From the NCBI RefSeq assembly GCF_014596085.1, contig NZ_JACCJY010000048.1, forward strand, positions 1 through 36,226: a stretch of 36,226 nucleotides of DNA. The letters are read 5' to 3'. Shown here in pieces: positions 16,495 to 24,360 of the stretch. The notes beneath the pieces were generated by a model. That model saw nothing but the letters and a program-made list of their open reading frames with translations. It had not been told where the DNA came from and made no database searches. Each line of letters opens with the position of its first letter. Within the stretch, counting starts at the first letter, position 1. Source of the DNA: Azospirillum tabaci (GTDB lineage Bacteria; Pseudomonadota; Alphaproteobacteria; Azospirillales; Azospirillaceae). The translations under genes and the position numbers were made by a program.

Positions 16495-17802
16495 ATGACC
16501 ACCCCCATCGCCCATCCCATCCTGCCGAACGGCGACAGCGGCTTCACGGTGGAGGCCGCATCGATGAAGTTCGGCCGCGGCATGCTGGCGGAGGCCGGAA
16601 ACGACGCCAAGGCCATGGGCATGCGCCGGGTGGCCCTGTTCACCGACCCCCATGTGGCCGAGATCGCGCCCTTCGCGGTGGCGCTTGAGTCGCTGAAGGC
16701 GGCCGGGCTGGACGTCGCCGTTTACGACCGTTGCGCGGTGGAGCCGACCAGCGCGTCCTTCCTTGAGGCGGCGGACTTCGCCCGCGACGGCCGGTTCGAC
16801 GGCTACGTCTCCATCGGCGGCGGGTCGGTGATCGACACGGCCAAGGCGGCGAACCTCTACGCCACCCACCCGGCGGACTTCCTCGCCTACGTCAACAAGC
16901 CGCTGGGCGAGGGGCGCCCGGTGCCCGGCCCGGTCAAGCCGCACATCGCCTGCCCGACGACCTGCGGCACCGGCAGCGAGACGACCGGCGTCGCCATCTT
17001 CGACCATGTCGAGATGCGGGTGAAGACGGGCATCTCCTCCCGCTACCTGCGGCCGAATCTGGCGCTGGTCGATCCGGCGACCATCGACAGCCTGCCGTCC
17101 GGCGTCATCGCCTCCACCGGCTTCGACGTGCTGACCCACGCCATCGAGAGCCACACCGCGCGGTCCTACCGCTCCCGCCCGAAGCCCGACGCGGCCAACC
17201 CGCGCCCGCCCTACCAGGGCGCCAACCCCTGGTCGGACATCGGCAGCCTGCAGGCGATCCGGCTCGGCGGGCAGCATCTGGAGCGCGCCGTCAACGACCC
17301 GGCGGACGAGGAGGCGCGCGACGCCCTGATGTTCGCGGCGACGCTGGCCGGTCTCGCCTTCGGCAACGCGGGCGTTCACATCCCGCACGCCATGTCCTAC
17401 TCCGTCGCCGGGATGAACCATCGCTTCACGGCGCGCGGTTACGAGAAGGCCGCCCCGATGGTGCCGCACGGCATCTCGGTGGTGCTGAACGCTCCGGCCG
17501 CCTTCCGCTTCACCGGTTCCGCCGAGCCCGAGCGCCATCTGCGCGCCGCCGAGGCGCTGGGGGCGGAGGTCCGCGACGTGTCCCCGGCGGACGGCGGCGC
17601 CGTTCTGGCCGCCCGGCTGATCGCCATGATGCGCGCCACCCATCTGCCCAACGGCCTCTCGGCGCTCGGCTATGGCGCGGCGGACATCCCGGATCTGGTG
17701 CGCGGCGCGATGGCCCAGCAGCGGCTCCTGACCATCGCCCCCCGCCCGGTGACGGAGGAGGACCTGCGCAGGCTCTACGCCGACGCCATGACCTACTGGT
17801 GA
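16495..17802 (+). CDS. Hydroxyacid-oxoacid transhydrogenase (iron-containing ADH family)
   Basis: The 435-residue protein is a group III iron-dependent alcohol dehydrogenase. The nucleotide-binding GGGSVIDTAK lies at 108-117 and CPTTCGTGSETTGVAIFD at about 153-170. Likely metal ligands are D211, H215 (FDVLTHAIESH), H298 (HIPHAMSY) and H325 (MVPHG). Extended identity to the HOT/ADHFE1 subgroup (SRYLRPNLALVDPATIDSLP, GANPWSDIGSLQAIRLGG, NAGVHIPHAMSYSVAG) points to transfer of hydride between 4-hydroxybutyrate-type hydroxyacids and 2-oxoglutarate, rather than simple alcohol oxidation. The ATG at 16495 has GGGAGG 10 nt upstream. Substrate choice is inferred from family. Confidence 0.92.
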   Translation: MTTPIAHPILPNGDSGFTVEAASMKFGRGMLAEAGNDAKAMGMRRVALFTDPHVAEIAPFAVALESLKAAGLDVAVYDRCAVEPTSASFLEAADFARDGRFDGYVSIGGGSVIDTAKAANLYATHPADFLAYVNKPLGEGRPVPGPVKPHIACPTTCGTGSETTGVAIFDHVEMRVKTGISSRYLRPNLALVDPATIDSLPSGVIASTGFDVLTHAIESHTARSYRSRPKPDAANPRPPYQGANPWSDIGSLQAIRLGGQHLERAVNDPADEEARDALMFAATLAGLAFGNAGVHIPHAMSYSVAGMNHRFTARGYEKAAPMVPHGISVVLNAPAAFRFTGSAEPERHLRAAEALGAEVRDVSPADGGAVLAARLIAMMRATHLPNGLSALGYGAADIPDLVRGAMAQQRLLTIAPRPVTEEDLRRLYADAMTYW

Positions 17803-17810
17803 GCGCAGCG

Positions 17811-17847
17811 GCGGGCGGCCCCATCCTTGTGGGAAGAAGCCGCCCGC
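17811..17847. terminator. Hairpin between convergent genes
   Basis: The arms GCGGGCGGC (17811-17819) and GCCGCCCGC (17839-17847) pair perfectly, with an inner CCCA/TGGG stem. It sits in the 52-nt gap between the transhydrogenase and the first collar gene, so it could end both transcripts. There is no T-run on either side. Confidence 0.6.
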
Positions 17848-17854
17848 GCCGGTG

Positions 17855-18382
17855 TTATGGACGGTTCGGGTACAGGCCGGTCGTCGCGATGCAGACGGTC
17901 TGCCCGATGGCCGGGGACTGGGTGGAGACCTTCTGGGTGGCACCGGCCGACGCCGGCGCGACCGCCACGGTGCCGCCGGTGATGCCGGTGTTGGGAACGG
18001 TGATGCTGCCGCTGGCCGTGCCGGCGACCTTGGCGCCGGTGCCCGGGCCGCTGGTGTTGTATGGCCCCGTCAGCGAGACGCCGAGGCCACCGTCGTTGAC
18101 CGAGGCGTCACCGAGATAGACGGTACCCGAGGTCGGGGCGGACACCGGGTTGCCGCCGTTGGTGACGGGAAGGCTGACGGTGCCGGTGAAGGGGACGGTG
18201 GTCGAGCCGCCCGAACCGCCGCCCGTGCCGGTGAAGGTGGCGGTGTGGGTGTGCGGCTGCAGCGGGACCTGGGCCGCCGACAGCAGAAGCTCCTGCTGGC
18301 CGACTTTGGCGCCGATGGTGATGTTCGTCAGGCCCGGACCGGTGCCGGTGCCGATGGCGGCACGGCCGCGCAGGTCGGGGAT
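17855..18382. repeat. Near-identical 528-bp direct repeat, unit 1
   Basis: This pairs with 18663-19190 at a constant offset of 808. By eye only about eight positions differ, clustered at the two ends, and the central stretch of roughly 365 bases is identical including silent positions. Sequence upstream of 18383 diverges strongly. Confidence 0.9.
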
Positions 18383-18622
18383 GCCGAAGAGGTCCGCGTT
18401 GTTGCCGCCGTAGCGGTAGCCGATCAGGGCGAACAGGGCTTGGTTATCGCGCACCGTCAGCGTCCGGCCGTCGGCCGCGACATAGCCCCGCGGGCACCAG
18501 TCGAACGCATAGGTGCAGATGGTGCCGATGTACGGCTCCACGTTGCAGGCAGCGGCAGGGGTGCTGAACAATGCCATGCTGCTTGCCATCGCAAAGGCAG
18601 CGGAGAGGAGTGTCTTGCGCAT
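17855..18622 (-). CDS. Secreted tail-collar (MdpB-like) protein, copy A
   Basis: The 255-residue protein begins with a clear Sec signal, MRKTLLSAAFAMASSMALFS, likely cleaved after TPAAA. A phage tail-collar domain of the microcystin-dependent MdpB type follows: PYIGTICTYAFDWCPRGYVA, GRTLTVRDNQALFALIGYRYGG and IPDLRGRAAIGTGTGPGL. A Gly/Ser/Thr-rich beta region and a C-terminal GQTVCIATTGLYPNRP complete it. Four Cys could form disulfides in the periplasm. Free-standing bacterial collar proteins are thought to be exported fibre-like or adhesive proteins; the function is not proven. GAGGAC precedes the ATG. It lies 40 nt downstream of copy B on the same strand, and its last 175 residues are almost identical to that copy. 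Confidence 0.9.
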   Translation of the reverse strand: MRKTLLSAAFAMASSMALFSTPAAACNVEPYIGTICTYAFDWCPRGYVAADGRTLTVRDNQALFALIGYRYGGNNADLFGIPDLRGRAAIGTGTGPGLTNITIGAKVGQQELLLSAAQVPLQPHTHTATFTGTGGGSGGSTTVPFTGTVSLPVTNGGNPVSAPTSGTVYLGDASVNDGGLGVSLTGPYNTSGPGTGAKVAGTASGSITVPNTGITGGTVAVAPASAGATQKVSTQSPAIGQTVCIATTGLYPNRP

Positions 18623-18662
18623 GATGTGTCCTCGGCGTTGGGGGGCCTTTTTTCGGGACCCG

Positions 18663-19190
18663 TTACGGACGGTTCGGGTACAGGCCGTTGGCCACGATGC
18701 AGACGGTCTGCCCGATGGCCGGGGACTGGGTGGAGACCTTCTGGGTGGCACCGGCCGACGCCGGCGCGACCGCCACGGTGCCGCCGGTGATGCCGGTGTT
18801 GGGAACGGTGATGCTGCCGCTGGCCGTGCCGGCGACCTTGGCGCCGGTGCCCGGGCCGCTGGTGTTGTATGGCCCCGTCAGCGAGACGCCGAGGCCACCG
18901 TCGTTGACCGAGGCGTCACCGAGATAGACGGTACCCGAGGTCGGGGCGGACACCGGGTTGCCGCCGTTGGTGACGGGAAGGCTGACGGTGCCGGTGAAGG
19001 GGACGGTGGTCGAGCCGCCCGAACCGCCGCCCGTGCCGGTGAAGGTGGCGGTGTGGTTGTGCGGCTGCAGCGGGACCTGGGCCGCCGACAGCAGAAGCTC
19101 CTGCTGGCCGACCTTGGCGCCGATGGTGATGTTCGTCAGGCCCGGACCGGTGCCGGTGCCGATGGCGGCGCGGCCGCGCAGGTCGGGGAT
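18663..19190. repeat. Near-identical 528-bp direct repeat, unit 2
   Basis: This is the partner of 17855-18382 in the same orientation. The repeat covers the 3' two-thirds of each collar gene and stops sharply inside the coding sequence near the codons for GIPD/AIPD. Confidence 0.9.
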
Positions 19191-19430
19191 CGCAAAGGTG
19201 GTCGCTTTGTCGCCGCCGTAGGTGAAGCCGACTAGGGCGAACAGCGCCTGATACTGGTTGATCGGCAGCGTACGGCCATCCGCCGGGATGTAGTTGCGGG
19301 GGCACCAGTCGAACGCGAAGGTGCAGACGGTGCCGATGTAAGCCTCGTCGTTGCAGGCGGCGGCGGGCGTGCTGAACAGAGCCATGCCGCTTGCCATCGC
19401 AAGCGCGGCGGGAAGAAGAGTCTTGCGCAT
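18663..19430 (-). CDS. Secreted tail-collar (MdpB-like) protein, copy B
   Basis: This 255-residue paralogue of copy A lies directly upstream of it. The signal peptide MRKTLLPAALAMASGMALFS is conserved. The collar region differs (AYIGTVCTFAFDWCPRNYIP, PINQYQALFALVGFTYGGDK), whereas everything from IPDLRGRAAIG to the end is identical apart from one His/Asn change and the three residues before GLYPNRP. It is presumably the first gene of a two-gene transcript, driven from the AT-rich region above it. Its product is probably a surface or secreted fibre-like protein, possibly assembling with copy A. Confidence 0.9.
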   Translation of the reverse strand: MRKTLLPAALAMASGMALFSTPAAACNDEAYIGTVCTFAFDWCPRNYIPADGRTLPINQYQALFALVGFTYGGDKATTFAIPDLRGRAAIGTGTGPGLTNITIGAKVGQQELLLSAAQVPLQPHNHTATFTGTGGGSGGSTTVPFTGTVSLPVTNGGNPVSAPTSGTVYLGDASVNDGGLGVSLTGPYNTSGPGTGAKVAGTASGSITVPNTGITGGTVAVAPASAGATQKVSTQSPAIGQTVCIVANGLYPNRP

Positions 19431-19765
19431 GATGTGTCCCCGGTGCCTGGGTTGTTCTGGGCGTCGGTGAAGGGTTGTCATACAATCGAATGATTTTCTT
19501 TTTTTAGAGTCTTTATTCTCTCATATCCCACTCCAGTGGTTAAACGGCATTTTAATACAAATTTTTTCACGGTTGGTGCGTTCGGGTATTTGCACGCAAA
19601 GGATGCGGCCTTGCGCGGGAGAGCCGGCATGTCGGTTCAGACGGCGGATCCTCGGGGCACCCCCTCCGCGCGGTTCCAGCCCCCGGAACACGATCGGACG
19701 GGGCACGTTGTTCCGGAAGAGCCATCGGGATGGAGGCTCGGGGGCGGAGGCATGGCGCCAACATC
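19431..19765. other. Divergent AT-rich control region
   Basis: No gene is recognised. The part from 19480 to 19580 is AT-rich and lies upstream of both the collar pair (minus strand) and a glycosyltransferase (plus strand). It contains the inverted repeat CCACT-cc-AGTGG (19528-19539), a possible operator, and several TAT-rich hexamers that could be -10 boxes. No single promoter can be chosen with confidence. Confidence 0.4.
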
Positions 19766-20842
19766 ATGAAAATCATCATTTTCGGACAATCCATCAGCTC
19801 CTCCTGGGGCAACGGGCACGCCACCCTATGGCGCGGGCTGGTCAAGGCCCTGGCGCGTCGGGGCAACCGCGTCGTCTTCCTGGAGCGCGACACGCCCGAA
19901 CGAGCGGAGCACCGCGACCTGTGGGACATCCCCGGCGGGGAGCTTGTGCTTTACGAACGCTGGGAAGACGTGGCCGCGGCGGCGCAGCGTCACGCCGACG
20001 AGGCGGACGTCGCGATGGTGACCTCCGGTTGTCCGGATGGAGCGGCGGCCTCCCACCTCGTGCTGGAGTCGAAGGCGCAGCGCACGGTCTATTACGACCT
20101 CGACACGCACATCACCCTGTCCCGCTCCGAAACAGGGGAACGGCCGCCCTATCTGCCGCCGGAAGGGCTGGGCGGGTTCGACACCGTGCTGAGCAGCACG
20201 GGCGGGCAGGCGCTGGAAGCGCTGAAGAGCCAACTGGGTGCGCGGTTCGTGGCGCCGCTCTACGCCTGGGTCGACCCGGACCTTCATCGGCCCACCGATC
20301 CGGTGCGGCGTTATCTCGGCGACCTCTGCCACCTCGGCGCCTGGGTGGAGAATCGGCGGGCGGCGCTGGAGACGCTGTTCTTCGAGCCGGCCCGGCGACT
20401 GGGGCGGCGGCGCTTCGTCCTGGCCGGCGGCGGCTATCCGGACGACGCGTCCTGGGGCGCCAACATCCATCGCGTCCGGCATCTGCCCCCGGCGGAACAT
20501 GCGGCCTTCTTCTGCTCCTCCACCCTGACGCTGAACGTGACGCGCCAACCCCTGAAGGCGATGGGCTGGTGCCCGTCCGTCCGGCTGTTCGAGGCGGCGG
20601 CCTGCGGCGTTCCGGTGATCTCCGACGAATGGGAGGGGATCGGCGCCTTCTTCGAGCCGGGGCGCGACATCCTGGTCGCACGCGAGACCGACGACGTGAC
20701 CACGGCGATGATGCTGCCGCGCGGCCATCTCGCCACGCTGGCCCAGCGCGCGCGGTCGCGCGTTCTGGAGGAGCACACGGCGGAACGGCGCGTGCGGGAG
20801 TTGCGCTCCATCCTCGACATCAAGGGGGGCGGCGATGATTGA
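19766..20842 (+). CDS. CgeB-type glycosyltransferase
   Basis: The 358-residue protein has a GT-B layout. The N-terminal Rossmann half starts MKIIIFGQSISSSWGNGHAT and contains VFLERDTPE and VYYDLDTHI. The C-terminal half carries ADDASWGANI-like and HLPPAEHAAFF segments, then LTLNVTRQPLKAMGWCPSVR and RLFEAAACGVPVISDEWEG, the nucleotide-sugar binding region of the Glyco_trans_1_2/CgeB family. The product is cytosolic. It probably adds sugar to a surface or spore-coat-like polymer or small molecule; the acceptor cannot be told. The ATG at 19766 fits the family start; GGAGG lies 15 nt upstream, a long spacing. A second glycosyltransferase follows 401 nt later. Confidence 0.87.
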   Translation: MKIIIFGQSISSSWGNGHATLWRGLVKALARRGNRVVFLERDTPERAEHRDLWDIPGGELVLYERWEDVAAAAQRHADEADVAMVTSGCPDGAAASHLVLESKAQRTVYYDLDTHITLSRSETGERPPYLPPEGLGGFDTVLSSTGGQALEALKSQLGARFVAPLYAWVDPDLHRPTDPVRRYLGDLCHLGAWVENRRAALETLFFEPARRLGRRRFVLAGGGYPDDASWGANIHRVRHLPPAEHAAFFCSSTLTLNVTRQPLKAMGWCPSVRLFEAAACGVPVISDEWEGIGAFFEPGRDILVARETDDVTTAMMLPRGHLATLAQRARSRVLEEHTAERRVRELRSILDIKGGGDD

Positions 20843-21243
20843 TCCGACGTTCCCCGGTTGCCCGGCTTGCCTCTGTTGGAAGTAAGCCGCCATGGGCGTC
20901 CTGACCGTCCGGTCGGGTTCCCGGTTCCGAGGTCGGCACCCCGGTGCAGGACGGCTATCCCTTCCGCGAGGCGATCCACTTCCAATACCCCGGTTACCGG
21001 CGGCCCATTTTCGTAGAAAACAAAGAAGGGGCTATGGCAACAGGACTGTCCCGATTCCGGCTTTTCTCCGGGCCGCCAAGATGTCGGAGAGAAAGAAGAG
21101 CGTGCGGTAGACAATAAGTTTCAATGAATAACACCACAGGGACATGGGATGAACGAAGCGGTGATGCGTAGAAACAGGCCGGCGGGAAAACGTCCCGCGA
21201 GCGACGGCGCCCCTTCAGCCCCTTGTGTCCTGGAGGTGGCGCG
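20843..21243. other. Intergenic stretch with a possible coding relic
   Basis: Around 20900-21040 one plus frame reads GSEVGTPVQDGYPFREAIHF with GC-rich third positions, but it has no start codon and a TGA just upstream. The opposite strand is also open. No family was recognised. The rest, including the segment from 21100 to 21160, is AT-richer leader DNA before the next gene. Confidence 0.3.
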
Positions 21244-22323
21244 ATGGCATTGACCATTCTCACCGTGGCTTCGCCCTTTGCCCCGATCGGCGCCGATCCG
21301 GAGAACGAAGGAACGGCGGAGCAGGTGGCCGGCGCCATCGACGCCGCCCTGGTCCGGGCCGGGCACCGCTCGGTCGTCATTGCGCCGGAGGACTCGGCGG
21401 TGGCCGGGACGCTGATCCCGCTGGCGCGCGTCCATGGCGGGGCGCATGGGCAGGCGCCGGACGAGCGGGCGCAGGCCGCCGTTCTGAGGCGCGTTGCCAG
21501 CGTGGTCGCCGGGGCGGTGGAGGACCACGCGCCCGACCTTGTGCATCTCCATGTCCGGGATTTCGACGCCCTGCTGCCGCCGCAGGACGTGCCGGTCCTG
21601 GCGACGCTCTACCAGCCGCTGGACCGCTACCGGCCGGAAGCCCTGGCCTCCCCGCGGGCGAACCTGTATCTCCAGCCGGTGTCCGCCGCGCAGGTGCGCG
21701 GGGCTTCGCCGGGGCTGAGGCTGCTGCCGCCGCTGGAGATCGGGGTGGCGGTGGACCGCCTGCACATCCGCGTGCCGAAGCGCCGCTTCGCCGTCTGCCT
21801 GGGCGACATCGAGCCGGAGATGGGCTTCCACATCGCGCTCGACGCTGCGCGGCAGATCGACATCCAACTTCTGCTCTGCGGCGGCCTGTCCCGCGGCGCG
21901 GAGGAACAGCGCTACCTTCAGGAGGAGATCCGGCCCCGGCTGGATCCCAAGCGCCGCTTCCTCGGGCGGATCGGCTTCGGGCGCAAGCGCTGGATGCTGG
22001 GGGCGGCGCGCTGCCTGCTGGCGCCCACCCTGATGTCGGAGCCGACCCCCGTGGCGGCGCTGGAGGCGCTGGCCTGCGGCACGCCGGTGGTGGCCTTCCC
22101 GACCGGCGCCCTGGCCGACCTCGTGGAGCCGGGCGTCACCGGCTTCCTGGTCAAGGACGCCGAGGAGATGGCCCGCGCCATCGAAGATTGCGAGACGCTG
22201 GACCCCGACGCCTGCCGCGCCGTCGCCCGGGCCCGCTATTCGCTGGACGGCATGACGGAACGCTATCTGTCGCGATTCGAGGAACTGGTCGCCGGACGGG
22301 CGGCGGCCGCGGGGGTGGCGTAG
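21244..22323 (+). CDS. GT4-type glycosyltransferase
   Basis: The 359-residue protein has the N-terminal ALTILTVASPFAPIGADPEN and DLVHLHVRDFDALLP of the GT-B fold. Its C-terminal donor site contains the EX7E motif (EPTPVAALE) followed by ALACGTPVVAFPTGALADLV and GVTGFLVKD, typical of family 4 glycosyltransferases. It lacks membrane segments and should act in the cytosol on a lipid-linked or protein acceptor. The start at 21244 is fixed by GGAGG 6 nt upstream. Its nearest plus-strand neighbour is the CgeB-type enzyme, so both may serve one glycan, which is inference. Confidence 0.9.
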   Translation: MALTILTVASPFAPIGADPENEGTAEQVAGAIDAALVRAGHRSVVIAPEDSAVAGTLIPLARVHGGAHGQAPDERAQAAVLRRVASVVAGAVEDHAPDLVHLHVRDFDALLPPQDVPVLATLYQPLDRYRPEALASPRANLYLQPVSAAQVRGASPGLRLLPPLEIGVAVDRLHIRVPKRRFAVCLGDIEPEMGFHIALDAARQIDIQLLLCGGLSRGAEEQRYLQEEIRPRLDPKRRFLGRIGFGRKRWMLGAARCLLAPTLMSEPTPVAALEALACGTPVVAFPTGALADLVEPGVTGFLVKDAEEMARAIEDCETLDPDACRAVARARYSLDGMTERYLSRFEELVAGRAAAAGVA

Positions 22324-22336
22324 CTCCAACCCCCCT

Positions 22337-23449
22337 TTACGGCTTGGCTCCATACAGCTTGGCCATCGACACTTGGTCGGCCAGCCGCCCATCGATCAGG
22401 CTGTGGCGGCGGGCCACCGCCTCTTCCTGGAAGCCGTGCTTGGCGTAGAAGCGTCGGGCGCGGCTGTTGTGGCCGAACACCCAGAGCGCCAGGCGGTGCA
22501 GCCGCCGCGCCCGCACCCAGAGATCCGCCGCGGCGATCAGGCGCCCGCCGACGCCCAGCGCCCAGAAATCCCGGCGCACCGCCAGCCCCAGACCGGCTTC
22601 GTGCGCGGTGCGGGCATAGGCGCCGGTCCACAGCGACAGCGATCCGGCAATGGTCCCGTCGGCGATCGCCAGCAGGGTGGCCGTCCGGTCGCCGATCCTC
22701 TGTTCGGCAAGAAAGCGTCTGGCCGCCGCGACGTCCGGCAGGGATTCGGCGGCGCTGCGCATCAGGAAGTGGGTTTCGCGCCGCACCGCGTGGTCGTAGG
22801 CAAGATAGGCGGCGGCGTCCGCGGGGAGGGCGGGGCGGATCTCCAGCCGTCCGATCCGCGCCGGAGGCGTCACCTCAGATGTCGGGTCGGGCGCTGGGTC
22901 GGGCCATTCGGGAACGCCCTCCGCCCCGATGGCCTTGCCCATCAGCCGCTCGCTGCGCCACGCGCCGCCGACGCGCAGGACGTCGCGCATCAGCCCCTCG
23001 TCGAGAAAGCCGAGCCGTTCGTAAAGGGACAGGGCACGGCTGTTGCTCTCGGCCACGGTCAGTTCCAGCCGGTGCGCGCCGTTCCGCTGCGCCCAGCGCT
23101 CCGCCGCGGTGAACAGTCCGGTGGCGACGCCGTGCCCGTTCCAGTCGCGCCGCACCCCGACCGCCAGGGTCACCGCGCCGCGGTTGCGGCGGAACCGCCC
23201 GCCATGGGCGCTGAGATAGCCGACGAGGTCCGCGGGGCGGTTGCCAACGGCCTCGGCGACGAAGATCGTGGAATTGCCGGACGCCTGGAAGGCAGCGAGA
23301 TCGCGTGCCCAGAAGGGTCGTTCGCCAAGCTCGCGCAGAAGGAAATCGCTCTCCGCGTCGATCCGCGCGACCAGGGCCAGCAGGGCGTGGCGCTCGCCGG
23401 GCCGGGCTTCGCGGATGGAAAAGCCGCCGATGGTCTGGATGTCCCGCAT
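22337..23449 (-). CDS. Tandem GNAT acetyltransferase
   Basis: The 370-residue protein contains two complete GNAT folds. The first (about 8-170) has AVGVRRDWNGHGVATGLFTA as its acetyl-CoA loop and SNSRALSLYERLGF as its closing motif. The second (about 200-365) has LGLAVRRDFWALGVGGRLIA and NSRARRFYAKHGFQEE. Single-domain GNATs are about 160 residues, so this is a fusion or internal duplication with divergence. Substrates are unknown. The ATG at 23449 is 7 nt from a -10 box, so the message may be leaderless. It is divergent from an SSAT-like GNAT and ends 13 nt from a convergent glycosyltransferase gene. Confidence 0.9.
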   Translation of the reverse strand: MRDIQTIGGFSIREARPGERHALLALVARIDAESDFLLRELGERPFWARDLAAFQASGNSTIFVAEAVGNRPADLVGYLSAHGGRFRRNRGAVTLAVGVRRDWNGHGVATGLFTAAERWAQRNGAHRLELTVAESNSRALSLYERLGFLDEGLMRDVLRVGGAWRSERLMGKAIGAEGVPEWPDPAPDPTSEVTPPARIGRLEIRPALPADAAAYLAYDHAVRRETHFLMRSAAESLPDVAAARRFLAEQRIGDRTATLLAIADGTIAGSLSLWTGAYARTAHEAGLGLAVRRDFWALGVGGRLIAAADLWVRARRLHRLALWVFGHNSRARRFYAKHGFQEEAVARRHSLIDGRLADQVSMAKLYGAKP

Positions 23450-23456
23450 GGCGCGC

Positions 23457-23485
23457 AGCCTAGGCCCGCCCGCGGTGGATGGCAA
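23457..23485 (-). promoter_or_regulatory. Promoter of the tandem GNAT gene, probably leaderless
   Basis: TTGCCA (23485-23480), a 17-nt spacer and TAGGCT (23462-23457) lie on the minus strand. Only 7 nt separate the -10 from the ATG, placing the expected transcription start at or next to the A of the start codon. No Shine-Dalgarno sequence is present. Confidence 0.5.
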
Positions 23486-23547
23486 AGCGGTTGTTGTCCT
23501 GCGGCCGGCGCGGCTATCGTCGCGCCATGTCGAGATTTGGAGTTCTC

Positions 23548-24039
23548 ATGCCCACCGTGACCGTCCGTCCGGCCGTCGAGGCCGATTGCCCGACCATCCT
23601 CCGTTTCGTCCGGGAACTCGCCGAGTTCGAAAACGAACCCCATGCCGTGAAGGCGAGCGAGGAGGATTTCCGGCGCGACGGCTGGGGCGAGCGTCCGGTG
23701 TTCGAGGCGCTGATCGCCGAACTGGACGGGGAGCCCGTCGGCTTCGCGCTGTGCTTCCGCAACTATTCCACCTGGGAAGGGCGGGCCGGTCTGTTCGTGG
23801 AGGATCTCTACGTCACCCCGGAAGCGCGGCGCTATGGCGTGGGCCGCAGGCTGCTGGCGACGGTGGCGAAACTGGCGGACGAGCGGGGCTGCCGCCGTGT
23901 CGACCTGAATGTGCTGCACTGGAACCCGGCGCGCGATTTCTATCTGCGCATCGGCTTCAAACAGATGGAGGAGTGGCTTCCCTACCGTCTCACCGGCGAT
24001 GCGATCGCGACACTGGCCGCTCAGGCGGATGAGGGTTGA
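23548..24039 (+). CDS. SSAT-like GNAT acetyltransferase
   Basis: The product of about 163 residues resembles the spermidine/spermine (diamine) acetyltransferase branch of GNATs. It starts TVTVRPAVEADCPTILRFVR, then ELAEFENEPHAVKASEEDF, then FRNYSTWEGRAGLFVEDLYV, the acetyl-CoA loop RRYGVGRRLL, and WNPARDFYLRIGF. The ATG at 23548 is preferred because GGAG sits 7 nt upstream; an in-frame ATG at 23527 is the alternative and lies just after a possible -10 (TATCGT, 23515-23520). A polyamine or thialysine-like amine is the likely substrate by family, unproven. Confidence 0.9.
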   Translation: MPTVTVRPAVEADCPTILRFVRELAEFENEPHAVKASEEDFRRDGWGERPVFEALIAELDGEPVGFALCFRNYSTWEGRAGLFVEDLYVTPEARRYGVGRRLLATVAKLADERGCRRVDLNVLHWNPARDFYLRIGFKQMEEWLPYRLTGDAIATLAAQADEG

Positions 24040-24073
24040 TGTAGCGGAGGCATCTGAGCTTCGGTGGGCTGAC

Positions 24074-24100
24074 GGTCGGGGCTTGTTGATGGCCCCGACC
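24074..24100. terminator. Hairpin between convergent genes
   Basis: GGTCGGGGC (24074-24082) and GCCCCGACC (24092-24100) form a perfect 9-bp stem with a 9-nt loop, in the gap between the SSAT-like gene and the small minus-strand gene. There is no T-run. Confidence 0.55.
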
Positions 24101-24144
24101 TCATCGCCACCACGCTGTACTTATGCCCGGGTCGTCCGGGACCC

Positions 24145-24360
24145 TCAGGCGGCCTTGGCCAGCATCGCGGCGTTCAGCAGGTCCAGGTAGCCGGACCGCT
24201 CCTCGCGCAGGGTGGACAGCAGGTCGGCGAGGCTTTCGCGGACGAAGGGGTCGTTCTGGCCGTCGATCCGGTTCTGCGCCAGCTGGATGAACTCATCGAC
24301 CAGGGCGATGTGAACGCGAGAGGACGAGGTAATCTGTTCGGTGGTGGTGGCGATCAGCAT
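24145..24360 (-). CDS. Small helical hypothetical protein
   Basis: This 71-residue protein is not recognised. It starts MLIATTTEQITSSSRVHIAL, then has VDEFIQLAQNRIDGQNDPFV and ERSGYLDLLNAAMLAKAA. It appears to be almost wholly alpha-helical and soluble, with amphipathic repeats that suggest a small helical bundle or oligomer. GGAG lies 7 nt before the ATG, and a long AT-rich leader lies upstream, suggesting regulated expression. Confidence 0.75.
   Translation of the reverse strand: MLIATTTEQITSSSRVHIALVDEFIQLAQNRIDGQNDPFVRESLADLLSTLREERSGYLDLLNAAMLAKAA

Noticed and set aside
13701..16643. Minus-strand frame of 980 residues opposite the DUF2339 gene
   Set aside because: It is Gln/Arg/Pro-rich with no recognisable domain; the plus frame is a coherent multi-span membrane protein of a known family.
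17855..19430. Prophage tail module
   Set aside because: The two collar proteins have Sec signal peptides and no other phage gene is nearby, so they are free-standing secreted proteins rather than part of a phage.
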